Source: an uncultured Bacilli bacterium (lineage in GTDB: Bacteria > Bacillota_I > Bacilli_A > RF39 > UBA660). Taken from it: DNA of 34,245 nucleotides. Position numbers and translations under genes: made by a program. The stretch spans positions 1 to 34,245 of the forward strand of contig CALVRU010000011.1 in assembly GCA_944358775.1 (NCBI GenBank). The letters run 5' to 3'. The notes under the pieces are model-generated. The model did no database searches. It was not told the DNA's origin and saw only the letters and a program-made list of their open reading frames with translations. Positions 1 through 5,998 of this stretch are shown here, piece by piece; positions within the stretch are counted from its first letter, which is position 1, and each line of letters starts with the position of its first letter.

Positions 1-63
1 TTATTACTAGAAAACGTCAATAAATCTGATAAAGAAAAAGATCCGTTAAAAAACGGACTTTAA
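1..63 (+). CDS. C-terminal end of an unknown protein (5' partial)
   Basis: Frame 1 is open from the window edge to a TAA at 61-63 and gives 20 residues ending in the charged tail KSDKEKDPLKNGL. This looks like the hydrophilic C-terminus of a gene that starts outside the window. Nothing in 20 residues identifies a family. The reading could also be chance, since so short an open frame is weak evidence. Confidence 0.4.
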   Translation, partial: LLLENVNKSDKEKDPLKNGL

Positions 64-159
64 TCTAAAAATTTACGAAAAAGATTATTTATACTTTAGA
101 TTTTAAGATGGAATCAACATAAATGGATAATAGGTATTTCTTTTTCGACAAAAATTAGA

Positions 160-165
160 TATAAT
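160..165 (+). promoter_or_regulatory. -10 box for the GT2 glycosyltransferase gene
   Basis: A perfect TATAAT lies 32 bases before the start codon at 197. No good -35 is visible at the expected spacing (TTTCTT at 137-142 is poor). The 64-196 interval otherwise shows only AT-rich sequence. Confidence 0.45.
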
Positions 166-196
166 GATAAGCGTAAATTAAGTAAAGGGGTTTCGT

Positions 197-1438
197 ATGT
201 TAGGAATTGTAGTAGGTGGAATTACCGTTTTTTTATTTTTTTATGCAGTCTATTTTTTAGGAACAGCATGTTTTTCGTTTGGTAAACAGAAATCGAAAAT
301 TTCATTTCAGAAAGCTCAGAAAAAAATCGCCGTTTTAATTGCTGCTCGGAACGAAGAAATCGTCATTGGAAATTTAATTGATAGTTTAAAAAAACAACGG
401 TATCCAAAGAAGTTATATGATATCATTGTAATTCCAAATAACTGTACGGATCAAACGGCAGAAGTTGCGAAGAAACATGGGGCAACTTTATTGACTTGCA
501 AGAAAAAAGTAAAGTCGAAAGGCGAAGTATTACAACTTGCTTTTGACCGATTGAAAAAGAATAAATATGATGCATTTTTAATTTTTGACGCAGATAATAT
601 TGTCCATCCGGACTTCTTGCAAAAAATAAACAATGCACTTTGTGCAGGATATTTGGTTTGCTCGGGCTTTCGTGACAGTAAAAATCCCTATGATAATTGG
701 TTGAGTGGGGCGTACACATTGTTCTATTGGTGTCAAAATGCCATGTTTAATCGAGCACGGCGTAATTTGAGTTCTTCTGCCGCAATTAATGGAACGGGCT
801 TTGCTATTAGTAGAGAATATTTGGAGAAATATGGCTATGATGTAAAAACGTTGACGGAGGACATCGAGTTTTCTGGAATTTGTGCGATTCATAACATCAA
901 GATCGCTTACATAGAAGATGCGGTGACGTTTGATGAACAGCCACTTGACTTTCAAACTTCTTGGCATCAACGGAAACGATGGAGTGTCGGTTGTTGCCAG
1001 TGTTTTCGAATTTATGCAAAGGATTTAATGCATTCGTTTTGGAAGTATCATAATATGGCGTCACTCGATATGTTATTCGTTTATTTTTCTTCTTATGTGC
1101 AAGCAATTGGAATTGTCACGTTTCTGCTCAGTTTATTGAATTTTGTGCATATTGTTTCGATTCCCATGATCGGCTTTTCTATGTTGTTATTTTTATTAGT
1201 AGGATTGGTCGTTATCTATTTCCTTATTGTTGTTTTCTTTATGGTTGTTGTGAAAAGTTGTCATAAAAATATTCGGAAGATGTTACATGGGATTTTTTCT
1301 TTTCCAATTTTTATTGTGACGTGGATTCCAATTAATTTGATTGCTATTTTTAAAGGAAATATTGCTTGGCGAGAAATTAAACACACTCGTAATATCAGTT
1401 CACAAGAACTGTTATCAGAAGAGGTCACTCAAGAATAA
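197..1438 (+). CDS. Membrane-bound processive family 2 glycosyltransferase
   Basis: The 413-aa protein has one N-terminal membrane segment (about residues 4-24), a cytosolic GT-A domain (about 43-270) and three or so C-terminal membrane segments (about 290-395). Family 2 signatures are present: RNEE near 51-54, DAD at 131-133 for the metal and nucleotide-sugar, TED at 220-222 with the catalytic base, and QRKRW at 258-262, the QxxRW motif of processive synthases such as hyaluronan or poly-GlcNAc synthases. It probably polymerises or transfers a hexose or HexNAc to a surface polymer; the substrate cannot be read from the sequence. AAGGGG just upstream supports the ATG at 197. A terminator overlaps its stop codon, so it is probably not co-transcribed with the bacteriocin genes that follow. 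Confidence 0.85.
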   Translation: MLGIVVGGITVFLFFYAVYFLGTACFSFGKQKSKISFQKAQKKIAVLIAARNEEIVIGNLIDSLKKQRYPKKLYDIIVIPNNCTDQTAEVAKKHGATLLTCKKKVKSKGEVLQLAFDRLKKNKYDAFLIFDADNIVHPDFLQKINNALCAGYLVCSGFRDSKNPYDNWLSGAYTLFYWCQNAMFNRARRNLSSSAAINGTGFAISREYLEKYGYDVKTLTEDIEFSGICAIHNIKIAYIEDAVTFDEQPLDFQTSWHQRKRWSVGCCQCFRIYAKDLMHSFWKYHNMASLDMLFVYFSSYVQAIGIVTFLLSLLNFVHIVSIPMIGFSMLLFLLVGLVVIYFLIVVFFMVVVKSCHKNIRKMLHGIFSFPIFIVTWIPINLIAIFKGNIAWREIKHTRNISSQELLSEEVTQE

Positions 1439-1461
1439 TAAGATTGAGTGATCTTTTTTTT
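1423..1461 (+). terminator. Intrinsic terminator after the GT2 gene
   Basis: Stem GGTCACTCAA (1423-1432) pairs with TTGAGTGATC (1444-1453) with one G-U pair, followed by a run of T. The stop codon lies in the loop. It separates the glycosyltransferase from the exporter operon. Confidence 0.85.
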
Positions 1462-1510
1462 GAAAGGAAATATTTCAAAAAGTGAAATAATGTCTGTCGA
1501 GGAGGAAAAG

Positions 1511-3589
1511 ATGATGCGACGACATTATATTTGTGTTCGCCAGTCGACGATTTATGATTGTGGAATCGCTTGTTTACTAACGATTCTTAGGACATATGGT
1601 GGAGATGTTTCGCAAGAGTTTTTAAGAGAATTGACACATACGACGATACAAGGAGTTACGGCATATGATCTTATTGCGGCAGCTTTCAAGTTGGGCTTTG
1701 TGGCAAAAGGAGTCGAAGGGAATTTCCGAGACTTTAGTAGTGATCTTTTTCCGTTAATTGCTCATGTTCAAGTAGAAAAGAGTTATTTTCATTTTGTTGT
1801 GATTCATAAAATGAATCATCGTAAGCAAGAACTCATCATTGCCGACCCTGCTTTTGGATTACGAACCCTTACTTTTACTGAATTTGCAAAGATGAGTACG
1901 AATACTTATATCTTATTAGAGCCGGTTCACCAATTACCACAATATCAACGATATCATCAAATTGAAAAAGTAATTGGTAGTGTGTTCCAGGAATTGAAAA
2001 AAGAAATGATTTATCTGGGAATTGTTTCATTTATTTTGTTGCTAATTCAATTTGCTAGTTCTTTTTATTTTTCTGTTTTACTACAGTATGCTGTCGGTAT
2101 TTCATCACGTTATAATCTTTTAGTCATTCTGTTCTTTTTTTTGTTACTCTTGGGCTTGGATTTACTATTTACTTATAGTCGCGATATGTTGATGGTCTAT
2201 CTTAGTAATAATGCCTTAAAACGAATGGAACAAGCTTTCCTTCATAAACTACTTTTTCTCCCTTATCTTTATTATCAAAATCATACCGCGCAAGAATTAT
2301 TAAATCGAATCCGCGAATGTGAAAGTGTAGAAGAATTTGGCCAGCTTTGTTTCACTCGGTTTTTTAGTAATATCATACTCTGTTTATTGTCCTTTTTTAC
2401 TTTATGTGTAATTGCCATGCCACTAGCGATTCTTTCCCTAACAGGTCTTCTAATTTATGCGCTTCTATTATGGATCAGTCGTTCTTTATTCAAAAAGAAG
2501 ATCCAAATTTTGCAAGAAAATACAGAACGATATCATACTTCGTTTGAACGGTACTTAATGCGGATGGAAACAGTGAAACAACGGAATTTAGAACAAGATG
2601 TTTATGAAAGATTGATGGTAGAACAAGTCCAAATGTTACAGGCGAAAGCTGCAGTTCAACAAAATATGTTCTTTTTTCAGCGTTTCCAACATTTTTTGTT
2701 TTCTTTTCTTACGATTGTACTACTTGGAATAGCGATTTCTTTTTTTCTTGAGGAGAAAGTATCGTTTTTTTCCTTGTTTGTAATTCCCACTTTACTTCGT
2801 TGTTTCTTTCAAATCAGTGATGATTTATTGTTAGTAGGAACGACCTATCAAGAAGTAAAAGTAAGCATGGAACGATTGAATGATCTTTTTTTGATAGAGG
2901 AGGAACCTTGGCAGGAACAAGATAGAAAATATCAAAGACAACCGATCGAAGTATGTTTTCGTAATTTTTCATTTGCCTATTTACCACAACGTTATATTAT
3001 AAAAAAGATCAATTTACACATTTCCAAATGTGCTCGTTTTTTATTGATGGGATCTTCCGGAGTAGGAAAAAGCACATTGATGAAGTGTTTATTACGTTAT
3101 TATGAATGTGAGCGGGGTATGTTATTTTTAAATGATAAAGATATCTGTGATTATGATTTTCAAGAATTAAGAAGTCGAATTAGCTATGTGTCTTCTCAGG
3201 AAAGTTTATTTTATGGATCCTACTATGACAATATGATGTTAAACGGAAGAATTACCCAAGAACGATTTGATTTTCTAGTGCGGTTACTAGGAATCGAAAC
3301 ATTAGTGGCAAATAGCAAACTTGGTTATGATAGTCTTATTATGGATGATGGGGCCAATCTATCTCAAGGTGAAAGAGCCCGTCTTTTGATCGCTCGAGGT
3401 TTGGCTATGGAAAAAGATGTCTATATTTTTGATGAGGTATTTTCATTTTTACCGGTTTCCGTTGAGCGAACTTTATTAGAATCCATTTTTCGTTGTTATC
3501 CACAGGCGACGATAATTATAATCAGTCATCGCCGTAGTAATTTAGATCTTTATACGAATCATTATTTCTTGAAAGTAGGTACGTCATGA
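1511..3589 (+). CDS. Peptidase-containing ABC exporter (C39 bacteriocin-processing transporter)
   Basis: The 692-aa protein fuses three modules. First is a C39 double-glycine peptidase (about 1-135) with oxyanion Q11, nucleophile C17 in DCGIAC, H94 in FHFVV and D112 in ADPAF. Second is a transmembrane domain (about 160-440). Third is an ATPase with Walker A GSSGVGKST near 514, signature LSQGE near 616, Walker B and catalytic Glu in VYIFDE near 637, and H-loop ISHRR near 671. Family knowledge (ComA, LagD, PedD): it cuts leaders after GG and exports the mature peptide. I place the start at ATG 1511 because GGAGGA is at 1501-1506; the longer reading from 1448 begins inside the terminator. It overlaps the next gene by ATGA. 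The substrates are almost certainly the two GG-leader peptides at 4014 and 4169. Confidence 0.95.
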   Translation: MMRRHYICVRQSTIYDCGIACLLTILRTYGGDVSQEFLRELTHTTIQGVTAYDLIAAAFKLGFVAKGVEGNFRDFSSDLFPLIAHVQVEKSYFHFVVIHKMNHRKQELIIADPAFGLRTLTFTEFAKMSTNTYILLEPVHQLPQYQRYHQIEKVIGSVFQELKKEMIYLGIVSFILLLIQFASSFYFSVLLQYAVGISSRYNLLVILFFFLLLLGLDLLFTYSRDMLMVYLSNNALKRMEQAFLHKLLFLPYLYYQNHTAQELLNRIRECESVEEFGQLCFTRFFSNIILCLLSFFTLCVIAMPLAILSLTGLLIYALLLWISRSLFKKKIQILQENTERYHTSFERYLMRMETVKQRNLEQDVYERLMVEQVQMLQAKAAVQQNMFFFQRFQHFLFSFLTIVLLGIAISFFLEEKVSFFSLFVIPTLLRCFFQISDDLLLVGTTYQEVKVSMERLNDLFLIEEEPWQEQDRKYQRQPIEVCFRNFSFAYLPQRYIIKKINLHISKCARFLLMGSSGVGKSTLMKCLLRYYECERGMLFLNDKDICDYDFQELRSRISYVSSQESLFYGSYYDNMMLNGRITQERFDFLVRLLGIETLVANSKLGYDSLIMDDGANLSQGERARLLIARGLAMEKDVYIFDEVFSFLPVSVERTLLESIFRCYPQATIIIISHRRSNLDLYTNHYFLKVGTS

Positions 3590-4017
3590 ATCGTTATTTA
3601 ACTTTTCCAGATTATTATTATTTGTACCACCATATTAAGAAATCCTATCGTTCTTTTTTTGCTGTATTGTCTATCAGTATTGTCATTTTTCTCACTTTGC
3701 TATTTTCCGTATCGCTCGAACAAGTTTATCAAGTATCTGGAATGGTTCATGAAAATAAAATTGAATTCGCAATGCCACTGGCCTCTTTTGAGATTATTCA
3801 AAAAAGTCAATTCGCTCGAATCGATGGGGTAGAATACGAAATAATACAAGTTGCATGTCAAACAGTCGAATTAGTGGACCGAGAATACATCTGCATCATT
3901 CGTATCGAAGGGACATGGCAATTAACAGAATCTTCTTATCAGACGATTTCCATTCTTCTAAATCGTAAATCATTTTGGGAAATTATAATTGCCAATTGGA
4001 AAGGAGAATATATATGA
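3586..4017 (+). CDS. Short one-TM export accessory protein, HlyD-like without coiled coil
   Basis: The 143-aa protein has a basic N-terminus, one strong membrane segment (about 24-46, rich in F, L, I, V) and an extracytoplasmic beta-rich remainder with no long coiled coil. It overlaps the exporter stop (ATGA) and the next start (ATGA), so the three are translationally coupled. Position and topology match the accessory or membrane-fusion protein (LcnD/ComB/HlyD family) that works with C39 exporters. Those proteins are usually over 400 aa, so this would be a strongly reduced version keeping the anchor and a barrel-like domain. The HlyD link is inference from context; the sequence alone would be called hypothetical membrane protein. 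Confidence 0.7.
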   Translation: MNRYLTFPDYYYLYHHIKKSYRSFFAVLSISIVIFLTLLFSVSLEQVYQVSGMVHENKIEFAMPLASFEIIQKSQFARIDGVEYEIIQVACQTVELVDREYICIIRIEGTWQLTESSYQTISILLNRKSFWEIIIANWKGEYI

Positions 4018-4157
4018 GAATATTAAAAGAACAAGAATTAGCGTCCATCAAAGGAGGTGGAGCAGGAGTTGCCATTGGAATTGTAGTAGGGACTATAATT
4101 GTTTTTTTAGCAGGGCTATTAGACGGTATTTCACGACCGATCTCATGTGAGAAATGA
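4014..4157 (+). CDS. Class II bacteriocin precursor A (double-glycine leader)
   Basis: The 47-aa peptide starts at ATG 4014 behind AAGGAG (4001-4006). Its leader MRILKEQELASIKGG is exactly 15 residues and has the consensus positions L(-12), E(-8), L(-7), I(-4), GG(-2,-1) recognised by C39 peptidases. The mature part of 32 residues is very hydrophobic and Gly-rich with a GxxxG motif (GIVVG), typical of the helix-helix contacts of two-peptide class IIb bacteriocins. It ends in CEK with a single Cys three residues from the end. Its frame overlaps the accessory gene by four bases. I do not recognise it as a named bacteriocin. Confidence 0.88.
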   Translation: MRILKEQELASIKGGGAGVAIGIVVGTIIVFLAGLLDGISRPISCEK

Positions 4158-4168
4158 AAGGAGTAACT

Positions 4169-4336
4169 ATGCGACAATTAGAAACAAATGAATTGATTCA
4201 AATTATAGGAGGAACGTCTATTACGGGGAGTCTAATTAATGCCGTCGGCACGATTATTAAAACGATTTTAGATGTCGGCCGGAGAGTCGGTTCTTTTATA
4301 CGAAGATGGCAAGATCAAAGTTTTTGCGAATTATAA
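4169..4336 (+). CDS. Class II bacteriocin precursor B (double-glycine leader)
   Basis: The 55-aa peptide starts at ATG 4169 behind AAAGGAG (4156-4162); an in-frame ATG at 4154 is too close to that site to be the start. The leader MRQLETNELIQIIGG is again 15 residues with L(-12), E(-8), L(-7), I(-4) and GG. The mature part of 40 residues is an amphipathic cationic helix with a GxxxG motif (GRRVG), a second basic cluster (IRRW) and a C-terminal CEL. Together with precursor A this fits a two-peptide (class IIb) pair: one hydrophobic and one cationic partner, both with GxxxG and both ending in Cys-Glu-X. A disulfide between partners is possible but is inference. Confidence 0.88.
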   Translation: MRQLETNELIQIIGGTSITGSLINAVGTIIKTILDVGRRVGSFIRRWQDQSFCEL

Positions 4337-4434
4337 AACAGTTTTATCGAAGGTATTCATTCTGGCTATTTCCGCTTATATTAGGAATCCTCCTATTTTT
4401 ATTCAACTGCTTCTTTTTTTGTGAAAGAGTGTAA
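4306..4434 (+). CDS. 42-aa basic membrane peptide, candidate bacteriocin immunity protein
   Basis: This ORF starts inside the end of precursor B in another frame (ATG 4306) and runs to TAA 4432-4434. The product has a strongly basic N-terminus (R and K at positions 3, 5, 8, 11, 15, 16) followed by one membrane helix (about 20-38) rich in L and F, with two Cys near the end. Immunity genes for class II bacteriocins commonly follow the structural genes and encode small basic membrane proteins, so immunity is the best guess. The ribosome site is weak (GGAG about 20 bases upstream), so it would rely on coupling to precursor B translation. No homologue is recognised. Confidence 0.55.
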   Translation: MARSKFLRIIKQFYRRYSFWLFPLILGILLFLFNCFFFCERV

Positions 4435-4473
4435 ATTTCTTTTGTTTTTGTGTACTTTTAGCGAATTCGTTTA

Positions 4474-4479
4474 TATAAT
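4474..4479 (+). promoter_or_regulatory. -10 box for the gene at 4500
   Basis: TATAAT lies 20 bases before the GTG at 4500; TGTACT at 4451-4456 could be a poor -35 at 17-base spacing. No clear terminator separates it from the bacteriocin genes. Confidence 0.45.
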
Positions 4480-4499
4480 AAATATAGAGGGTGAACACG

Positions 4500-5009
4500 G
4501 TGAAGAGCAGTATTTCAAATTTTGATATGGTTGAATTAGTTTTATTATTTTTGGAAGGACGGATGCGTCTTTCTCTTTCGGCAGAGGAACAAGAATTATA
4601 TTATGCATTTGAAAAAATGGAACGTTATCATGAGGTTGAGGCATATATTTATCAATTGGATTTCGATTCCCTAAAAGGATATCTCGATCAAGTGCTAGAG
4701 CGAATGCTACATCGTCGACAATACTATTTGTCCTTTGAAGAGATTATTGATCAAAACGATGAACTTATGGAAACAGAATTTCCAGACGATATGGATGATC
4801 TTTATACCAATACTATGTTGTCTCGTTTTAATTTGGAGTGGGATTACTATCTGTTTCGGGAATACGCCAATCATCTGTTGATGTATTCTCTCATTGGCGA
4901 TCGTATTTCTAATTCGACTTTTATTTCATATCCCTTCTATCCTGTTATGCCACCAGTTTCGGATTCTAAGAAAGAAAAACAGAAAAGGCGTAGTGAGAAG
5001 CAGGAATAA
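4500..5009 (+). CDS. Hypothetical acidic helical protein
   Basis: The product of about 169 aa is mostly alpha-helical with many E, Y, L and D residues and no signal peptide or membrane segment. It ends in a proline turn (PVMPPVSD) and a very basic tail (KKEKQKRRSEKQE). I do not recognise a family. The start GTG 4500 has AGAGGG at a normal distance; GTG 4491 directly abuts that site and is less likely. It lies between the bacteriocin genes and rpsU and has its own -10 box. Nothing ties it to either neighbour. Confidence 0.6.
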   Translation: MKSSISNFDMVELVLLFLEGRMRLSLSAEEQELYYAFEKMERYHEVEAYIYQLDFDSLKGYLDQVLERMLHRRQYYLSFEEIIDQNDELMETEFPDDMDDLYTNTMLSRFNLEWDYYLFREYANHLLMYSLIGDRISNSTFISYPFYPVMPPVSDSKKEKQKRRSEKQE

Positions 5010-5031
5010 TCGAAAAAAAAGTAAATTTTTG

Positions 5032-5060
5032 TTGAAAAAATGTGAGTCTTCTGTTATAAT
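5032..5060 (+). promoter_or_regulatory. Promoter of rpsU
   Basis: TTGAAA (5032-5037), 17-base spacer, TATAAT (5055-5060). It matches the housekeeping sigma factor consensus closely and sits 33 bases before rpsU. Confidence 0.8.
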
Positions 5061-5092
5061 CGTTTGTAGTTAATGCGGAAGGGAGGGATAAG

Positions 5093-5293
5093 ATGAATAC
5101 AGTAGCTGTTAAGAATGGTAATTTAGACTTAGCTTTACGTAAATATAAGCAAAAACTTGCTAGAGACGGCGTCCCTTCAGAATGCAAAAAAAGAGAAGCT
5201 TACGATAAACCAGGAGTTCGTAGAAGAAATGCGAAAAAAGAGGGCATTAAAAATGCTCGTAAAAGAAATAGTCGTCGCAAAGACAGAGATTAA
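5093..5293 (+). CDS. rpsU: Small ribosomal subunit protein bS21
   Basis: The 66-aa protein matches bS21: the LDLALRKYKQKLARDGV helix, the REAYDKPGVRRR turn and a very basic C-terminal helix (KNARKRNSRRKDRD). bS21 sits on the 30S platform near the Shine-Dalgarno region. Length is usual for Bacillota (57-70 aa). The start follows AAGGGAGGG and a strong promoter. The order rpsU-yqeY is conserved in Bacillus. A terminator directly follows, but yqeY has its own -10 box. Confidence 0.95.
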   Translation: MNTVAVKNGNLDLALRKYKQKLARDGVPSECKKREAYDKPGVRRRNAKKEGIKNARKRNSRRKDRD

Positions 5294-5295
5294 TT

Positions 5296-5325
5296 ACGAT
5301 AGCTTTCCGCTATCGTTTTTCTTTT
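5296..5325 (+). terminator. Intrinsic terminator after rpsU
   Basis: Perfect 8-bp stem ACGATAGC (5296-5303) with GCTATCGT (5309-5316), 5-base loop, then TTTTTCTTTT. Confidence 0.9.
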
Positions 5326-5344
5326 GTTCTTTTGTTTTTCATGT

Positions 5345-5350
5345 TATAAT
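5345..5350 (+). promoter_or_regulatory. -10 box for yqeY
   Basis: TATAAT 20 bases before the yqeY start, after the rpsU terminator. The -35 candidate TTTTGT (5322-5327) is weak. Confidence 0.5.
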
Positions 5351-5369
5351 AAAATGAGGAGATGAGTTT

Positions 5370-5816
5370 ATGGCATTAGTAGAACAATTGAATCAAGATA
5401 TGATTCAAGCAATGAAAGAAAAAAATAAAGAAGTACTATCGGTCCTTCGCATGGTAAAAGGAGCGATGCAACTAGAGCATATCAATCATAAAAAAGAATT
5501 GAATGACGAGCTTGCAATTGATGTGATCAGTCGTGAAATTAAAACACGGAACGAGTCAATCCGAGAATTTGCCAAAGGTAACCGTCAAGATTTAATCGAC
5601 GCAACCCAGAAAGAAATCGAAATTTTAAAAACGTATCTTCCAGAGCAATTATCAGAAGACGAATTGAATCAGATAATTGATGAAGTGTTTGAAACAATTC
5701 AACCAACAGGGCCTTCCGATATGGGAAAAGTAATGAAAGAAATTACGCCAAAAGTAAAAGGCAAATGCGATATGAGTGTTGTCTCGAATAAAATTAAAGA
5801 GAAATTAAGTAAATAG
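5370..5816 (+). CDS. yqeY: GatB/YqeY domain protein
   Basis: The 148-aa protein matches the YqeY family over its length: an N-terminal helical bundle with DMIQAMKEKNKEVLSVLRMVKGA, then the tail domain related to GatB with TYLPEQLSEDELNQIIDEV and the glycine/methionine loop GPSDMGKVMKEITPKVKGK. The tail domain binds tRNA in GatB; the role of free YqeY is not established, though a link to tRNA-dependent amidation is often proposed. The start is set by GAGGAGATG spacing. The neighbour rpsU is the usual one in Bacilli. Confidence 0.92.
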   Translation: MALVEQLNQDMIQAMKEKNKEVLSVLRMVKGAMQLEHINHKKELNDELAIDVISREIKTRNESIREFAKGNRQDLIDATQKEIEILKTYLPEQLSEDELNQIIDEVFETIQPTGPSDMGKVMKEITPKVKGKCDMSVVSNKIKEKLSK

Positions 5817-5828
5817 TTTTAATCTTCG

Positions 5829-5998
5829 TGTCGAGAAATGGAAATAACTTCTAGTGAAGGAAGTAATTTATCCGTGTTAAAATGGAAAGAGAATAGAACC
5901 TCTTTCCGTTTTTCGTTGTAAATTAGCCGAAAATTTGGGCTTGCAAAAATCACTTGGGGGGGGGGTATAATGATTTATAGAGTAGAAGGAGTGGGAGA
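5829..5998 (+). promoter_or_regulatory. Leader block copy A with hairpin-terminator and G10 promoter
   Basis: This block shares most of its layout with 22014-22155 before the third family gene. Shared parts in order: TGTCGAGAAATGGAAATAAC, a TAAAAT box, hairpin GGAAAGAG (5884-5891)/CTCTTTCC (5900-5907) with a T run, and a TATAATGATTTATAG segment. In copy A a TTGCAA (5941-5946) and TATAAT (5966-5971) are separated by 19 bases of which the last ten are G (5956-5965). The hairpin would block read-through from yqeY. The second promoter would start about 20 bases before the ribosome site AGAAGGAG (5984-5991). An ATG inside the box (5970) is out of frame with the gene. Confidence 0.65.
5884..5914 (+). 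terminator. Hairpin terminator in leader block A
   Basis: Perfect 8-bp stem GGAAAGAG/CTCTTTCC with an 8-base loop, then GTTTTTCG. The same hairpin is at 22065-22096. It either ends yqeY transcription or attenuates a promoter at the TAAAAT box (5878-5883) just in front of it. Confidence 0.7.

Noticed and set aside
197-1438. GT2 enzyme as a glycosyltransferase of the bacteriocin (glycocin)
   Set aside because: It is a membrane processive type with QxxRW, and a terminator separates it from the bacteriocin genes.
5956-5965. G-quadruplex at the G tract
   Set aside because: A single run of ten G without further G runs nearby does not give the four separated G tracts of a standard quadruplex.
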